NCBI GenBank assembly: GCA_026874595.1
Contig: CM049307.1
Span: 94,652,330-94,716,329, forward strand
Source: Sipunculus nudus
Lineage: Eukaryota > Annelida > Sipuncula > Golfingiida > Sipunculidae
Reading direction: 5' to 3'
Length of the DNA stretch: 64,000 bases
Below are positions 47,570 through 58,393 of the stretch, piece by piece (position 1 is the stretch's first letter; each line of letters starts with the position of its first letter). The position numbers and the translations under genes are program-made. The notes below the pieces were generated by a model. The model worked only from the letters and a program-made list of their open reading frames with translations, did no database searches and was not told the origin of the DNA.

Positions 47570-47755
47570 ACGTATTCAGAACTGCGTTAGACCAATAGTC
47601 ACTCATTTCTATAGTTTATGGAAGCCTCTATTTTATGCTTAAATGTCTCACTCTTAGAAATACAAGATATCAGAAATGCGTTAACATATCAGTCACTCAA
47701 TTCTGTAGTTAATGGAAGCCTATTTTGTATGCTTAAATATCCCATTCTTTGTTAT
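47570..47755 (+). repeat. Tandem pair of about 95-bp repeats upstream of unit D
   Basis: About 47570-47660 and 47667-47755 share CAGAA(C/A)TGCGTTA, CAGTCACTCAATTCT, AATGGAAGCCT and TATGCTTAAAT. A partial third copy (GTATTCGAAACTGCATTAATA) lies at about 56270 upstream of unit E, which links the D and E flanks. Confidence 0.65.
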
Positions 47756-48370
47756 ACAAGGTCCTGTTTCCAGCTTTGGTGCATTACACATCGCCCTGAC
47801 AGAAAAGAGACAATTTTGACAATATGTTTGAAAGAGTCGTTTTGATCCAAGCTCAATGTAGCTTTCCATATCAGTTTGAATGGCCAAACAAAGCCAGCGT
47901 CTCCATCAGCAGGCGGCAACTGCAGGACACTGTAAAATCCTTAATTGAAGAGCCTGCTCTTTCGACATTAAAGTGAATAGACAATGGTAATGGACGGTAT
48001 GCAAATGTAGATTGGATAACTGTTTTGTGTCTGTTATTGCTGTTTGGGGTGTAGGCTCCCCAGGTTGCAGAGATAAGCTACAATAATGAACAAGTCCGAA
48101 AGACCAAGGAAAAAAAAGTGTTAACGTTGGCTGAAACATCGTTGTTAACCTCAGACTATAAAATCCAACCTTTGTGTGTAGGAATGAGTCTAGGCAGACT
48201 TTAATTTTAAATCCCCGCTGACACTGAAATCAATAGAAATATTATAGTGAACCACGCAGGAGGAACAAAAAAAAAACCATGTGATTGACTGACAAATAGG
48301 AAACGTCCACGCCGTCTAATTGTCGGCCTCCTTTTCGAATGCATGGTTAGAATTCGCCAAAGCGGCAATT

Positions 48371-48407
48371 ATGGGAGTGAACTATTTGTTTCTAGTTCTC
48401 ATGCACG
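48371..48407 (+). CDS. Unit D exon 1: signal peptide
   Basis: 12 codons plus one base with a GGTAAGAT donor. This is the clearest hydrophobic leader among the short first exons. Intron 1 is only 234 bp. Confidence 0.7.
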
Positions 48408-49217
48408 GTAAGATCTTCTTCATATATTATAAATACTACCTGGTCATCTATGTTCAAATAAATGGAATGTTCACTCGTGAAGCATTTTAAATTACGTAAG
48501 AAAGCATATAAAAGGTCAGTCAGATAACCGATCTGTTATCGCATATTTGATTTGTTTGCTTCTTTGACCTTTTAACATTATAAAACTTTGATTAAAGTCA
48601 ATCATATATGTTTTTTTTGTGTTTTTAATGGTGGCTGGTAGGAAACATTGCCTGCAGCTTTGGGTTTAATAATGAGAATACGCTTCACAAGCCTACAGGG
48701 GTACAGATACATGAGGTAACATGTGAAGGATATTTTCGTGGTACAGAGAATTTGCGACAAAAGGTATTCATGAAGCTGAGCCGAACATATCGGACTTCTA
48801 TTCCTTCAGCAAACGCTGAAAGTCGAGGAGGAAGCCTTTCAGAAGAAACTCGATTTATCTCAACACGAAATAAGACAAATTCGGCTACAGCTACCGCTGA
48901 AAGTGGGAAAATTGGAACAGCAGGAGAAAGTACAACCACTGATACAGTTAATATCAGGAACACCAAGAGCAGAACCTGCGGTAAAGAGTGTTATACTTGC
49001 CTCTACATACTCAGGAACAAGACTATTTTCTATTTCTCAAAGGTTTAAGTTCAATGTGCGATTTAAAAATTCAGAGATCAATACTAATTTTTCATCATGT
49101 GGCTTAAATAATTTACATCATTCAGCTTCCCACATAAACCTTCTTGTTGGTTATCCGGAAAAATGCTCAAACATTTAAAGTGGACACAGATATATTTCTT
49201 TTCCACGGTGACGCCAT

Positions 49218-49291
<74 letters not shown>

Positions 49292-49779
49292 GGTCAAACA
49301 TGTTTTATTTTGTTATTTGTGCACTACAAACATAATCTGGCTTCTTTCAAACAAAATAATTTTGGTTGTTTATCCCGATGATGCTGTGAAGGAATATTTG
49401 AATTTTAGTAATTAAGTTTTATGATCCTTTGTGACTTGGCCAGCAAGTCCGTCACTTTCTTCAAGTAAGTTTGCATACTCTTGTTGCTGTCTGATCAACT
49501 GTATGTCTTGTCCTCAGGCCAGTGTGACTCCGGGTATAAGGACGTGTTTATCTACAGGAGAGGGTCTGGTGCAGGACCAGGGTCGTGTTACATGTATACA
49601 GGAAAAGTTGAGACGGTAGATGTTGCGGTTAAAATCTGCAAAACTAATGGAGGAAAACTGCTGAGTATTGAAAGTGAAGAGGAGCAAAGACACCTCAAGA
49701 CGACAGTGACTAATAGAGGTGCGTTGTACCATTTACTATGTTAATTATTGAAAGTGAGTCATTTTCTTTTTTCTCCTGT

Positions 49780-49841
<62 letters not shown>

Positions 49842-51705
49842 ATATATATTTCCATTGCATCATCTCACTACCCGGTTAGCCAATCTATTACAATATATTC
49901 TGGGGCAAAAGATCGATGAACTTTGAGCTTTGGGATGGTTGCCCGTGTAATATCTTATAATGCTTGGACCAAATGAAGAGGGAAAGTACTTGAACTGATT
50001 ATTTGTATCTCCTATCAGAAGTAAATATTAAAACTTTGTCATGATGGCGGATATTTTGAATAAAGGGCACGTGATTGTTTTTTAAACCTTTGCCTTTAAA
50101 TCTAGTAAAATGTTAGTCTATTAATCGAAATATATTTAAAGGTTTCATCACCAGTCAGTGATCCAAAGTAAGTTTTTGTTTAAATGGTTGTAGACTGTGG
50201 CGCCTTAATTGTTTGAAAAGCATTTTCATTATCTTCAGTATTCGCACAAACACACAATTATAACATATCCTCACGAACATTGATTCAATGCACTATATGT
50301 GACTGAAATAGTTGATTGTCCTTCCCTTATAAAAATGATATCAGAACTACCAGAAAACAACAATACAAATTCATTTGGAAGCTCAAAAGAGAGGGCACCT
50401 CTCAAACCATTAAATGATCGATTATCTGATCGATTATCGCTTATCCAACAATGTCAACAATGGCTGATAGATGTAATCCATGCGGATAAGCGAAGTAACA
50501 GATCACGACGTACAAAAGAACCCCACTTCCTGCGAAGCGAATATCTTAACACTTGTAGGTATCACACAACGAAGACCAGTCATACGTTTAAAATCACACA
50601 CACACACACACGTACCTGGCCATACTTAGACAGACCAAAACTAGCACAACTTAGTTACCTGAAGAATGCAATGTAGCGTGCACGAAACTTTCGGGTAGTG
50701 ACAATAGTGTATTGATGATTTTTTTTAACTTGTCGCACATACAGCCTTCCTCCTACATACACTTCCAGAGCCCCTATAAACTGAGGCCAATTTACACTCT
50801 TTCTAATGGGAATAAATCTGCCAGGGTCAGGGTTAAACCCTCGCCATACAGTTTATCAGCTGAACAGGCAAACTGGCTTACCCTTCAGCCACGTCCGGCG
50901 GCACACATAGTTATAGAAACATAAGAATGAGCAATATCATGCCTTTTCTTTCAAAATAAAACGCTGTCCGGAAAAACTTTCCCAGTACACGGTCTCATTT
51001 CCTCTCCTTCAGCAGTTGAACACTTTGTAATGGTGCTTCTTTTGAGTAAACACGGTACACATGTGTCTGGCCGCGTCAGGGCCGTGCCATTGGAGATCCC
51101 AAATAAAGACTATCCAAACGTGTGATATTCGGTTGTAAGCCTGAAAAGAAAACGCTATATGATACCACCAGATGTCGCCCGGTCGACTATTTTGAATACA
51201 CTGGTACAAGAGTTAGACAACGGTTTCAATACATTATTCTTGGTATGTAAGGTTTCTGTAAGTTTCAAAAGTACCACTTTCCTCTGTGCCCGCTATCTAT
51301 ATTGAAGCTAATCATACCCTCAACGATCTCACTGACTAGTTTAAAAATTATAGACAAGTTGCTCACTTTTTTATAAGCTATGAAACATCTACATAAATGT
51401 ATAAAACAATACTATAATTTTGGGGTAATCGGACATATAACCGAGCCTAAACAGTTATACATTCGATTCCAGGGGTATCTGTCATGACCTCACTCTGTAC
51501 AAGCGCACGTTATATGGATAAACAGTGGGTATGGGAATCAACAGGAGAAGAGGTCATTTACTTCAACTGGGCAGAACCCCAGCCAATCGCAATAGATATG
51601 GAGCTTTCTACTATCAGTGTCAATCGTAATACCTTCAAATGGCACCGCTCATGGGTATCCGCTATTTGCTATGTGATATGTGAGAAGCCGACAATATGTT
51701 CTTAA
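48371..51705 (+). CDS. Unit D: secreted C-type-lectin-like protein (4 exons, about 269 aa)
   Basis: Exons 48371-48407, 48642-48980, 49518-49718 and 51473-51705 join in phase 1 to about 269 codons before TAA. The leader MGVNYLFLVLMHG is clearly hydrophobic. The module has VTCEGYFRG, a Ser/Thr-rich tract and a closing Arg-Thr-Cys. The CTLD has QCDSGYKD, GSCYM, VKICKTNGGK, LLSIESEEEQ, LCTSARY, QWVWESTGEEVIYFNW and CYVICEKPTICS. A Cys two residues before VIC is kept here as in canonical CTLDs. EPN, QPD and WND are missing (AEPQP in the loop is only vaguely EPN-like). D is the founder type for E and pseudogene F. An unexplained 125-codon ORF lies in its last intron. Confidence 0.82.
48642..48980 (+). 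CDS. Unit D exon 2: N-terminal CxGY module
   Basis: 339 bp, phase 1 to phase 1. The GGTAG acceptor is chosen because the next one (CTGCAG) runs into a stop in the required frame. It encodes NIACSFGFNNEN, then EVTCEGYFRG, then Ser/Thr/Glu-rich sequence, ending RTC before GTAAAG. It has one more Cys (IACSF) than A. Confidence 0.7.
49219..49287. repeat. (CA)n-(TA)n microsatellite in intron 2 of unit D
   Basis: CA run then TA run; it gives rise to spurious His-Thr and Ile-Tyr ORFs. Confidence 0.9.
49518..49718 (+). CDS. Unit D exon 3: first half of the CTLD
   Basis: 201 bp, phase 1 to phase 1, after TCCTCAG and before GTGCGT. It encodes QCDSGYKD, GPGSCYMY, VKICKTNGGKLLSIESEEEQ. Confidence 0.85.
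49783..49834. repeat. (TA)n microsatellite in the last intron of unit D
   Basis: About 25 TA repeats 65 bp after the exon 3 donor. Confidence 0.9.
50299..50676 (+). other. Unexplained ORF in the last intron of unit D
   Basis: 125 codons from an ATG. The first 80 are of normal protein-like composition (ELPENNNTNSFGSSKERAPL, LSLIQQCQQWLIDVIHADKR) and are followed by a (CA)n tract that gives His-Thr repeats. A possible donor follows LNTC near 50556. It may be an alternative or nested exon, a transposon fragment or chance. No family recognised. Confidence 0.25.
51473..51705 (+). CDS. Unit D exon 4: second half of the CTLD and stop
   Basis: 233 bp from a GATTCCAG acceptor to TAA. It encodes SLCTSARYMDKQWVW, STGEEVIYFNW, WHRSWVSAICYVICEKPTICS. 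Confidence 0.85.
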
Positions 51706-52027
51706 ACAGATATATATTTGGGTTAATCACAAAAGTGGTGCAATAAGAAAAAAGAATTACCTAACGAGAAGCACCAGAAGCTTAAAAGGAAGCGTCATAT
51801 AAGTTTATGCAAGAACGTGAAACTTGTTAGAAGAAAGCTCAGTCGTGTCAATTAAGGGTTCAGCGGGATAAGATCTCTCTTGAAAGAAAGCAACAATACA
51901 CGGAGAGAACATCTATTAATATTTATATTTATATGTTTACATTGCTTGTTACAAAATATCTAACGAAAAGAGCGCGTATTGTTGTTGCACATCTTTATTG
52001 TATTTCTCACGATTTTCTGAGCGTATG

Positions 52028-52029
52028 TT

Positions 52030-52067
<38 letters not shown>

Positions 52068-52068
52068 A
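52028..52068. repeat. (TA)n-(TG)n microsatellite
   Basis: A short TA run then about 10 TG repeats. Confidence 0.9.
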
Positions 52069-53164
52069 TTTTATATGTAAATGAGAGTCTAGGTTTCCGG
52101 TAATGAATAAGCTCCTGTGATACTGATGGCAATGCTGAGGGCATTACATCCAAAAATGAATTTATTTTCCATACTCCCGAATTAGCTCCTGTGATATCAA
52201 TGGTAATGCACAGGGTCCTGAATACGAAATATTTTACCGAGGAACTTTGGTAACGACAAATAAAATGATTAACGGAGGGTTAATGATGAGTTGGATCCCT
52301 TAAAAAAGTAAAACCAATTTTATTCATGACGATTTATGTGTTTATGTGGCTCAGAGTATTGTATTAGAAGTAAACGTTTTCTATGTTGAATGCTGAGCAT
52401 TTGGTCCCTGGAGCATTTATAATCTTATTTGCTAACGTAGTGAATCAATGATCAGAGAGTTCCAGTAGAGAAATTCGTTTACATATAGATTAAGGGACCT
52501 TATAATGCAGAGCAGGATGTTCTGGGTATGGCGACTCTAAGGCAATGTTTCAGTATATAGTGTGCATGTGATCATATTGCTTTCTCGTATCAATTGTCAA
52601 TTAATTGATTATTAAAGTTATAAGTTAAACTGGTACTGTTGAATATTTATTCAAATGCAAAACTATTGTGTGAATGGTTGAGATGTGCATGTGGCTAAAT
52701 TACTCAAAGTTCACCAGCCAGTCGGACATTTCTTCCCCGACATCGTAACTAAACGACATCCAATAGGCTTAACTGCTCTGGCGACATTTACTCTGATTGG
52801 AATATATGCCCTCACAATATTTTAAAAATAACCATAAAGATAAATTTATTGCGTGATGGTCAGCTGTACCAAACTCGCCTGGCTTCTGTTCAATGGTTTA
52901 GGAGCTTACAGAAAAAAAGAAGCTGTTAAGAAGATAACACATTAATATTTACTGTTGCACTTGAGAATGAAGAATTATTGGAATATTCTGATGATACATT
53001 GTTTATTTTATGAAGTCCTCAGATGCATGGGCGCGCAGTCGAGGTAAGTTTGACTCAGACTTTTGTGAGTAATGATAAGTAGCGGTCATGATATTTAGTC
53101 CAACTGGAAAAGCGATGGTCGTAGCAAGACAGAAAAAGAGTCAGTCTGAAACGAGTTTTAATGA

Positions 53165-54018
53165 ATTACGGTGAAACTCTTATTTACGGACAACTCAGTA
53201 AGGCGGACAACTCACTCATGTTGACACTTAATCTCAGACACTTCAAATTCCCCTCTATATTATGTTTTACGAAAACTCAGAAACTCACTTTTCCGGGCAA
53301 CAGACAAACTTGTCTGTCCCGCCTGCGAATCCAGTTCATATTACGACCCTCATAAGCGGACAGATATCGTGAGTTCTATTTTAGTGTTGATATATCTGCC
53401 GGGAAATGGGACTCCGAGGCTGTGACCTGTTTGACCTGTTTTTGTCAAAAGAGACCGCCCACAAAGTTTGTGGACCATCCTGATGTTACATATGGATATA
53501 CAGTGGAAATTTATGTTTAATCCTATAAATTTGTAGATATTACAATCATTCCTTGATTAAGATTGCCCGGTCAATCAGAAAAGAAAGACCAAGGTTTTCA
53601 CAGCTTTTCATTTGACCCTAGGAGCCTTAAATAGTTAGTGACAATTTGCACTTTGTTCTGGCGAATGCTTTTTGAAGACTATCCTTTTACCAATAACTTT
53701 GCTGTCCGGATGCTGTCAATAATCAAGCTTCTGTATACCTAATACAACCATCAATGAACTTTGCTTTATTAGAAGACGAAACATGGTACGTCGAAGTGAA
53801 ACTGCGGCCTATATTAGTGTGTGAGGCCTAGCTGAAAGAGAGAAAGAAAGTGTTTGTCTTTCCTTTTTTAATTATTATATTTTATTAGTTTCAAAAGCAT
53901 ATCTAAGCTATACTGAAAATGACTTGTAAAATTTATATGTTTCATTTAACCGTAAACATAATACGGACAAAATCCTTCAGTCCCTTAAGTATCTGACTGA
54001 AAGGAGTTTCACTGCATG
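53165..54018. mobile_element. Non-autonomous element with CGGTGAAACTC/GAGTTTCACTG ends
   Basis: The left end TACGGTGAAACTC, followed by TTACGGACAACTCAGTAAGG, faces an inverted right end GAGTTTCACTGCA (AGTGAAACTCC when reversed). Such ends are typical of Tc1/mariner/pogo-type DNA elements. The ORF at 53161-53355 is a translation of this left end. No transposase is visible. Confidence 0.45.
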
Positions 54019-55101
54019 AGTTTTAGAACTAAGGAGAAAGTTTTCTTTCAGTGTCAGCGAGATTCAGAGATAATTTCGACTTGTTTATGCCCAGTCCGGG
54101 GCGATAGATAAAAGCAGGATATATGTGAAAATGAAGTTGTTGGGTTGGTAGGCATTAAGTGCCGTATTAGAGAAAGAGAGCCAGTATAAGAAGTACAGTG
54201 TTACGAAATGAGCATTGGACAGTGAAATATTGTGTCGTTTGTAAAATAAACATTTTAGAACTCCCAGACCTCTTCCTCTTTCGAAGTGTTGTGAACGAAC
54301 CCGGCCAATAGTCACGGAGATAAGCATATTTTTTAGGTAACAATGGATATGAACTAAGAATGTGTAAAAACACATCTAAGGTTAAATAATAAATTTTCGC
54401 CAGATCAATCAATTTCCTCGTGAATATCATTTTTTTCGTAAATGACAGTATATAAAGTCGAATCTTTCACAGATACCCACTGTTGCTTTACATGCAAAAC
54501 ATTACACACACATCAGGTTAAAATAAGACACATAATGGCTTACACAATCGTCTTAATGCATCTAATCATACCATGTTAAAGAGCTCACCTGGTCCGCGTG
54601 GACGATTGTAGAAGACATGAGAAGTTAGAGGACAGTGACATCTAGGGATAGTCAGTAAAACGAACTCTCTGCTGAATTTAACTGTGTTTTGATTACTTGA
54701 GTTCAAGACATTTCTTTTTTAAATATAGTACATAATTTAAATAAAAAAACGGTGTATAAAACCCGTTGTAACTTGGCTTGTTCATACATGTATTCACCTT
54801 GCATGGTATGATGAGACATCTATTTATTTGTACTAATCAAACCCTTTCTTTTTTAGAAATATTATTGATATCAAAGGTTTCTTGCATAATACATGATATT
54901 GGTACGGCCGTACCTAAGTCTTCACAGCCTTTGGGTACTTTGACTTTAACCTGGATATATTTTGAAAAGATAGGAGCAAGCTAAGTAGGGAATCTATAAA
55001 TACCTCTCTTTGGACCACGGGGGTACCCGTTTTTATAGTTGAATGAATTTCTAGGAAGAATGTATTAATGATTGAATGTTAGGCTGTTAATATGTGGAAG
55101 T

Positions 55102-55102
<1 letters not shown>

Positions 55103-55152
<50 letters not shown>
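55103..55152. repeat. (TA)n microsatellite
   Basis: About 23 TA repeats. Confidence 0.9.
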
Positions 55153-55155
<3 letters not shown>

Positions 55156-57054
55156 TGCATATTTTCAAAATGTATGCTTTGATATTTTATGTATTAGGAT
55201 ACACTATTTAGAGTTGAATAAAATAATACGTCGTTTAAATTTTCTAGTTTTTTTTTACTTACTAATGTCTTACCCATTGTTATAATGCTAAATAACCCTG
55301 TGTCTTAATGGTCATAATTCAACGCCATCTGAGAGCTTATCAAAATCAGAGCTTAGTTTTAGCTGGATAAAGAGATTTATCATTTTAAGATGCCATCGGT
55401 CAAGGGAATGTACATTTTGTAAAATATGATATGTAACTTTTTTTTCTGTAAATCCTCCCGCTTTAATTAGGTGGAAATTATTTATGAACAGTTTTAAAAA
55501 GAATTGACGAAAATAGGTGTAGATACATTTTCTCCATCTTAGCACTACTCTCTTAATACTTATTTTCTTGTTTTTCTTGTACGAGTTAGACTTCTTTTAA
55601 ACAATATACAAAGGATAAGTGTCCCCTGACTTTATTTTCTTTATTTCGTTTGGATAATTTTTCATAAAGGCATATTTGTGATGATCAATGTCACAACCTT
55701 CACATGGATCCAGTTCAATTAATGTGTCCTTCCCACAATTCTCCGCATGGGTTCACTGATTTTCTTTAATCATTCCTTTACATTTGACTAAATCCCCCAC
55801 CTAATCTTAGACCAAATGGTGATACGTCTGTAAGGAACTCTATCAGAAGCCGGCAATCATTTTGTAAACGTGCCTTTAATTATTATTTAAAGCCAGAGAA
55901 CATATGGCAGTAAGTGCCCCAGGAAAATCGGGGACAAGCTTCGACAAATGTTTGACCTCAGATAGCTTGGCTCGCTAAAACGTTAAAGGTCCCCAGTAAC
56001 AATGAATGGCCCGGGACCACTCATAAAACACAATAAAAATATCCGGATTCAAATTAACTAAATATTAATGCATTCGTTCGTTGAATAGTATTCTTGTCAT
56101 CTAACACGTTTAAACAAAACCTGATCATATTCTTTATTGGAAATAAGTTTAATTTATGTTTTATGTTTAATACATTTGAGTATACCTGTCAGTGGATGTG
56201 TTTGGATTAGATCGGGTTAATAGGATAAATGTAATGCATACAATGTTAAAGAAGCTCTGTATAACTAGGACGTATTCGAAACTGCATTAATATATCGATC
56301 ATTCAATTTGCAGCTAGATGAATTTTTTTTTTTAATTTTTATTAATTATTATGGATGTGTTTGCATCTATACAAGGAAACCACGGATTTATTCAATACCT
56401 TGCGCGTCAATCATGATACAACAACATACACTATAAAAGTGAGTATTAAATTAAATACAGATGGCCAAGCTTAATGCATCTATGTATTGCCAAGAGGTAC
56501 AGCAAAATTTCCCATTCCTTTCGTCAATAATACCACAACAAAAGACTTCAGCTGAACTTATAAGATCGTTTCGCTTATACTGGCTGTCAAAACATATGTG
56601 GTGAGATCATGTGAACCTTAAATTATGTGAACATTTTAAAAGAATTTTGGGATTGTTCTTGAGAAGAGATCAAATCTTCATGCGAAATGTATCTAAAATG
56701 CAAGGCACATGCAGTTTAAAAAGAAGCCAGAGGCTATTTTGAAGATGCAGGCAAGACAAAGGTAAAATAACCTATTACATACACATGTCTATTATGCCTG
56801 TACAATAAAGACACACACTTTAACTTTTATTGTATCATAGATATAAATACTTATATGGGGCCAATCATTTAATTGGAGGAGTTGTATAAGCAAGAGTGAG
56901 TTTGTGATATTGTGGTCACATTATGAAAGTGTTATTTTAACAGGAAACACGTGACTTTTAAAAAAATCACAATGGAAAACTGCTAGGGCAGCCCCTAGAT
57001 ATTTCTCACTTGGATCATCTTTGGCACGTTGATTTGAAACTTTAATTGGTTTTA

Positions 57055-57235
57055 GTTGATTTTAAGGAGTTTCTCGTGGACGTTATATAATCTAGTACTT
57101 CCAAGACACGGTCAGCTCGTAAGTCGCCTACTGCTGAAACCTACTGGTTAAAAAGTTGATTTTAAGAAGTTTCTCGTGGACGTTATATAATCTAGTACTT
57201 CCAAGACACGGTCAGCTCGTAAGTCGCATACTGCT
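57055..57235 (+). repeat. Two-copy 100-bp tandem duplication
   Basis: 57055-57154 and 57155-57235 are nearly identical (TTTCTCGTGGACGTTATATA, CCAAGACACGGTCAGCTCGT), with an exact 100-bp offset and only two or three differences. Recent. Confidence 0.9.
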
Positions 57236-58172
57236 GATTAAAATCATAGTGTAGAGTTATATCTGGTGAACAGCTTGTCTTAATTGTGATCTTGACTCAG
57301 ATATAAGCCCAAAAAAGGTATGGATCTGAGGCGTCCCGCGTCAATTTTAACCCCCGCATCAAACATTTTCATTTTGATTTTTATCTTTCAGTCCAACAAT
57401 TCTGTTTCGCATAATACAGCTTTCAATTTCTATTTTCAAAAGTTTTAAGACCATGATAAACACATCGATAATTTATGAGCAAGTCAAACTTTCACGAGAA
57501 ATTCTTGATAAACATATTGCATGAGACTGTTTATAAACTGGCAAGCACCTTACTCAATACGCAGTTTTGTTTGCGGGTTTTCGCATAATTCATTATTGGA
57601 GGAATGCACAGTGCATTGTTTAGACATTTAAACGATGGGTATTACATACAACACTTCTGTCTGAATACAAGCTGTACAGATAATGCACAGATTTATTCAT
57701 TGCATTATTATTATAATATTCATAACAATCTCCCATTATTTTGAATCGATGTTATGCCAGATATAAGGAGGTATTGTATACTAAATTTGACGCGTTATAT
57801 CTATCTAGGCATGGAATCAATATGAAACATTTTTACGGATATTTTCCTTTTACCTCAAATTACCAGGGACTGATGTGCTGTAAAAGGAATCTTATATACT
57901 TCGTCAACGGGGTAAGAAGGGTAAAACTTTGTTTTCTTTTATAGAACCATTAGGCATAATGTTCCATTTTATATACTTATGAAATATCTGTGTTTCAGGA
58001 CTATTCAAAGGAAAAAAATGTAGAACATATACCGTTGTGACCGCAGTGAGTTACTGATTTTATTAGGTTTACAATAATAAACAATACGTTGGAACTGATT
58101 TATATCTAAAATAAATCGATTATTTTCGAACGGCATAACTCTCCTTTTGTAGATGGAATAAATTGTATATGT

Positions 58173-58175
<3 letters not shown>

Positions 58176-58213
<38 letters not shown>
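58176..58213. repeat. (TA)n microsatellite before unit E
   Basis: About 18 TA repeats 120 bp upstream of the unit E start codon. Confidence 0.9.
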
Positions 58214-58216
<3 letters not shown>

Positions 58217-58335
58217 TCCCAATAGACGTATGCGTTTATTTAAAGTAAACAGTTCTGCTAGGCATTAGAAAGATTGATAATATACATCATTTCATTTAAC
58301 GGCAAAATAAATTATAATTCATTTGAGGCTGGACA

Positions 58336-58393
58336 ATGAAACCCTTCATGATGGTATTGCTGCAAATTGTTTTGATTCAGTCTTCTTGGATAG
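58336..58393 (+). CDS. Unit E exon 1: signal peptide
   Basis: 58 bp, 19 codons plus one base, strongly hydrophobic (MVLLQIVLI) with a polar Gln-Ser-Ser end. The donor GGTAATAT is moderate. This is the most convincing signal peptide of the cluster. Confidence 0.75.

Larger units (their letters stand above)
41529..48370. other. Region between pseudogene F and unit D
   Basis: No lectin exon recognised here. It contains microsatellites, a possible hAT-like relic near 45224-45672, two well-formed - strand exon candidates (43093-43186 and 46660-46851), and a pair of about 95-bp repeats (47570-47755). The rest shows nothing I can name. Confidence 0.45.
51706..58335. other. Spacer between units D and E
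   Basis: No gene called. It holds (TA)n/(GT)n at 52028-52068, a non-autonomous inverted-repeat element at about 53165-54018, (TA)n at 55103-55152, a partial flank repeat near 56270 shared with D, a 100-bp tandem duplication at 57055-57235, and (TA)n at 58176-58213. ORFs on the - strand at 54085-54430 overlap in two frames and have no domain. Confidence 0.45.

Noticed and set aside
54085-54430. - strand coding exon between D and E
   Set aside because: Two overlapping frames of similar length, no splice sites of quality and no recognisable domain.
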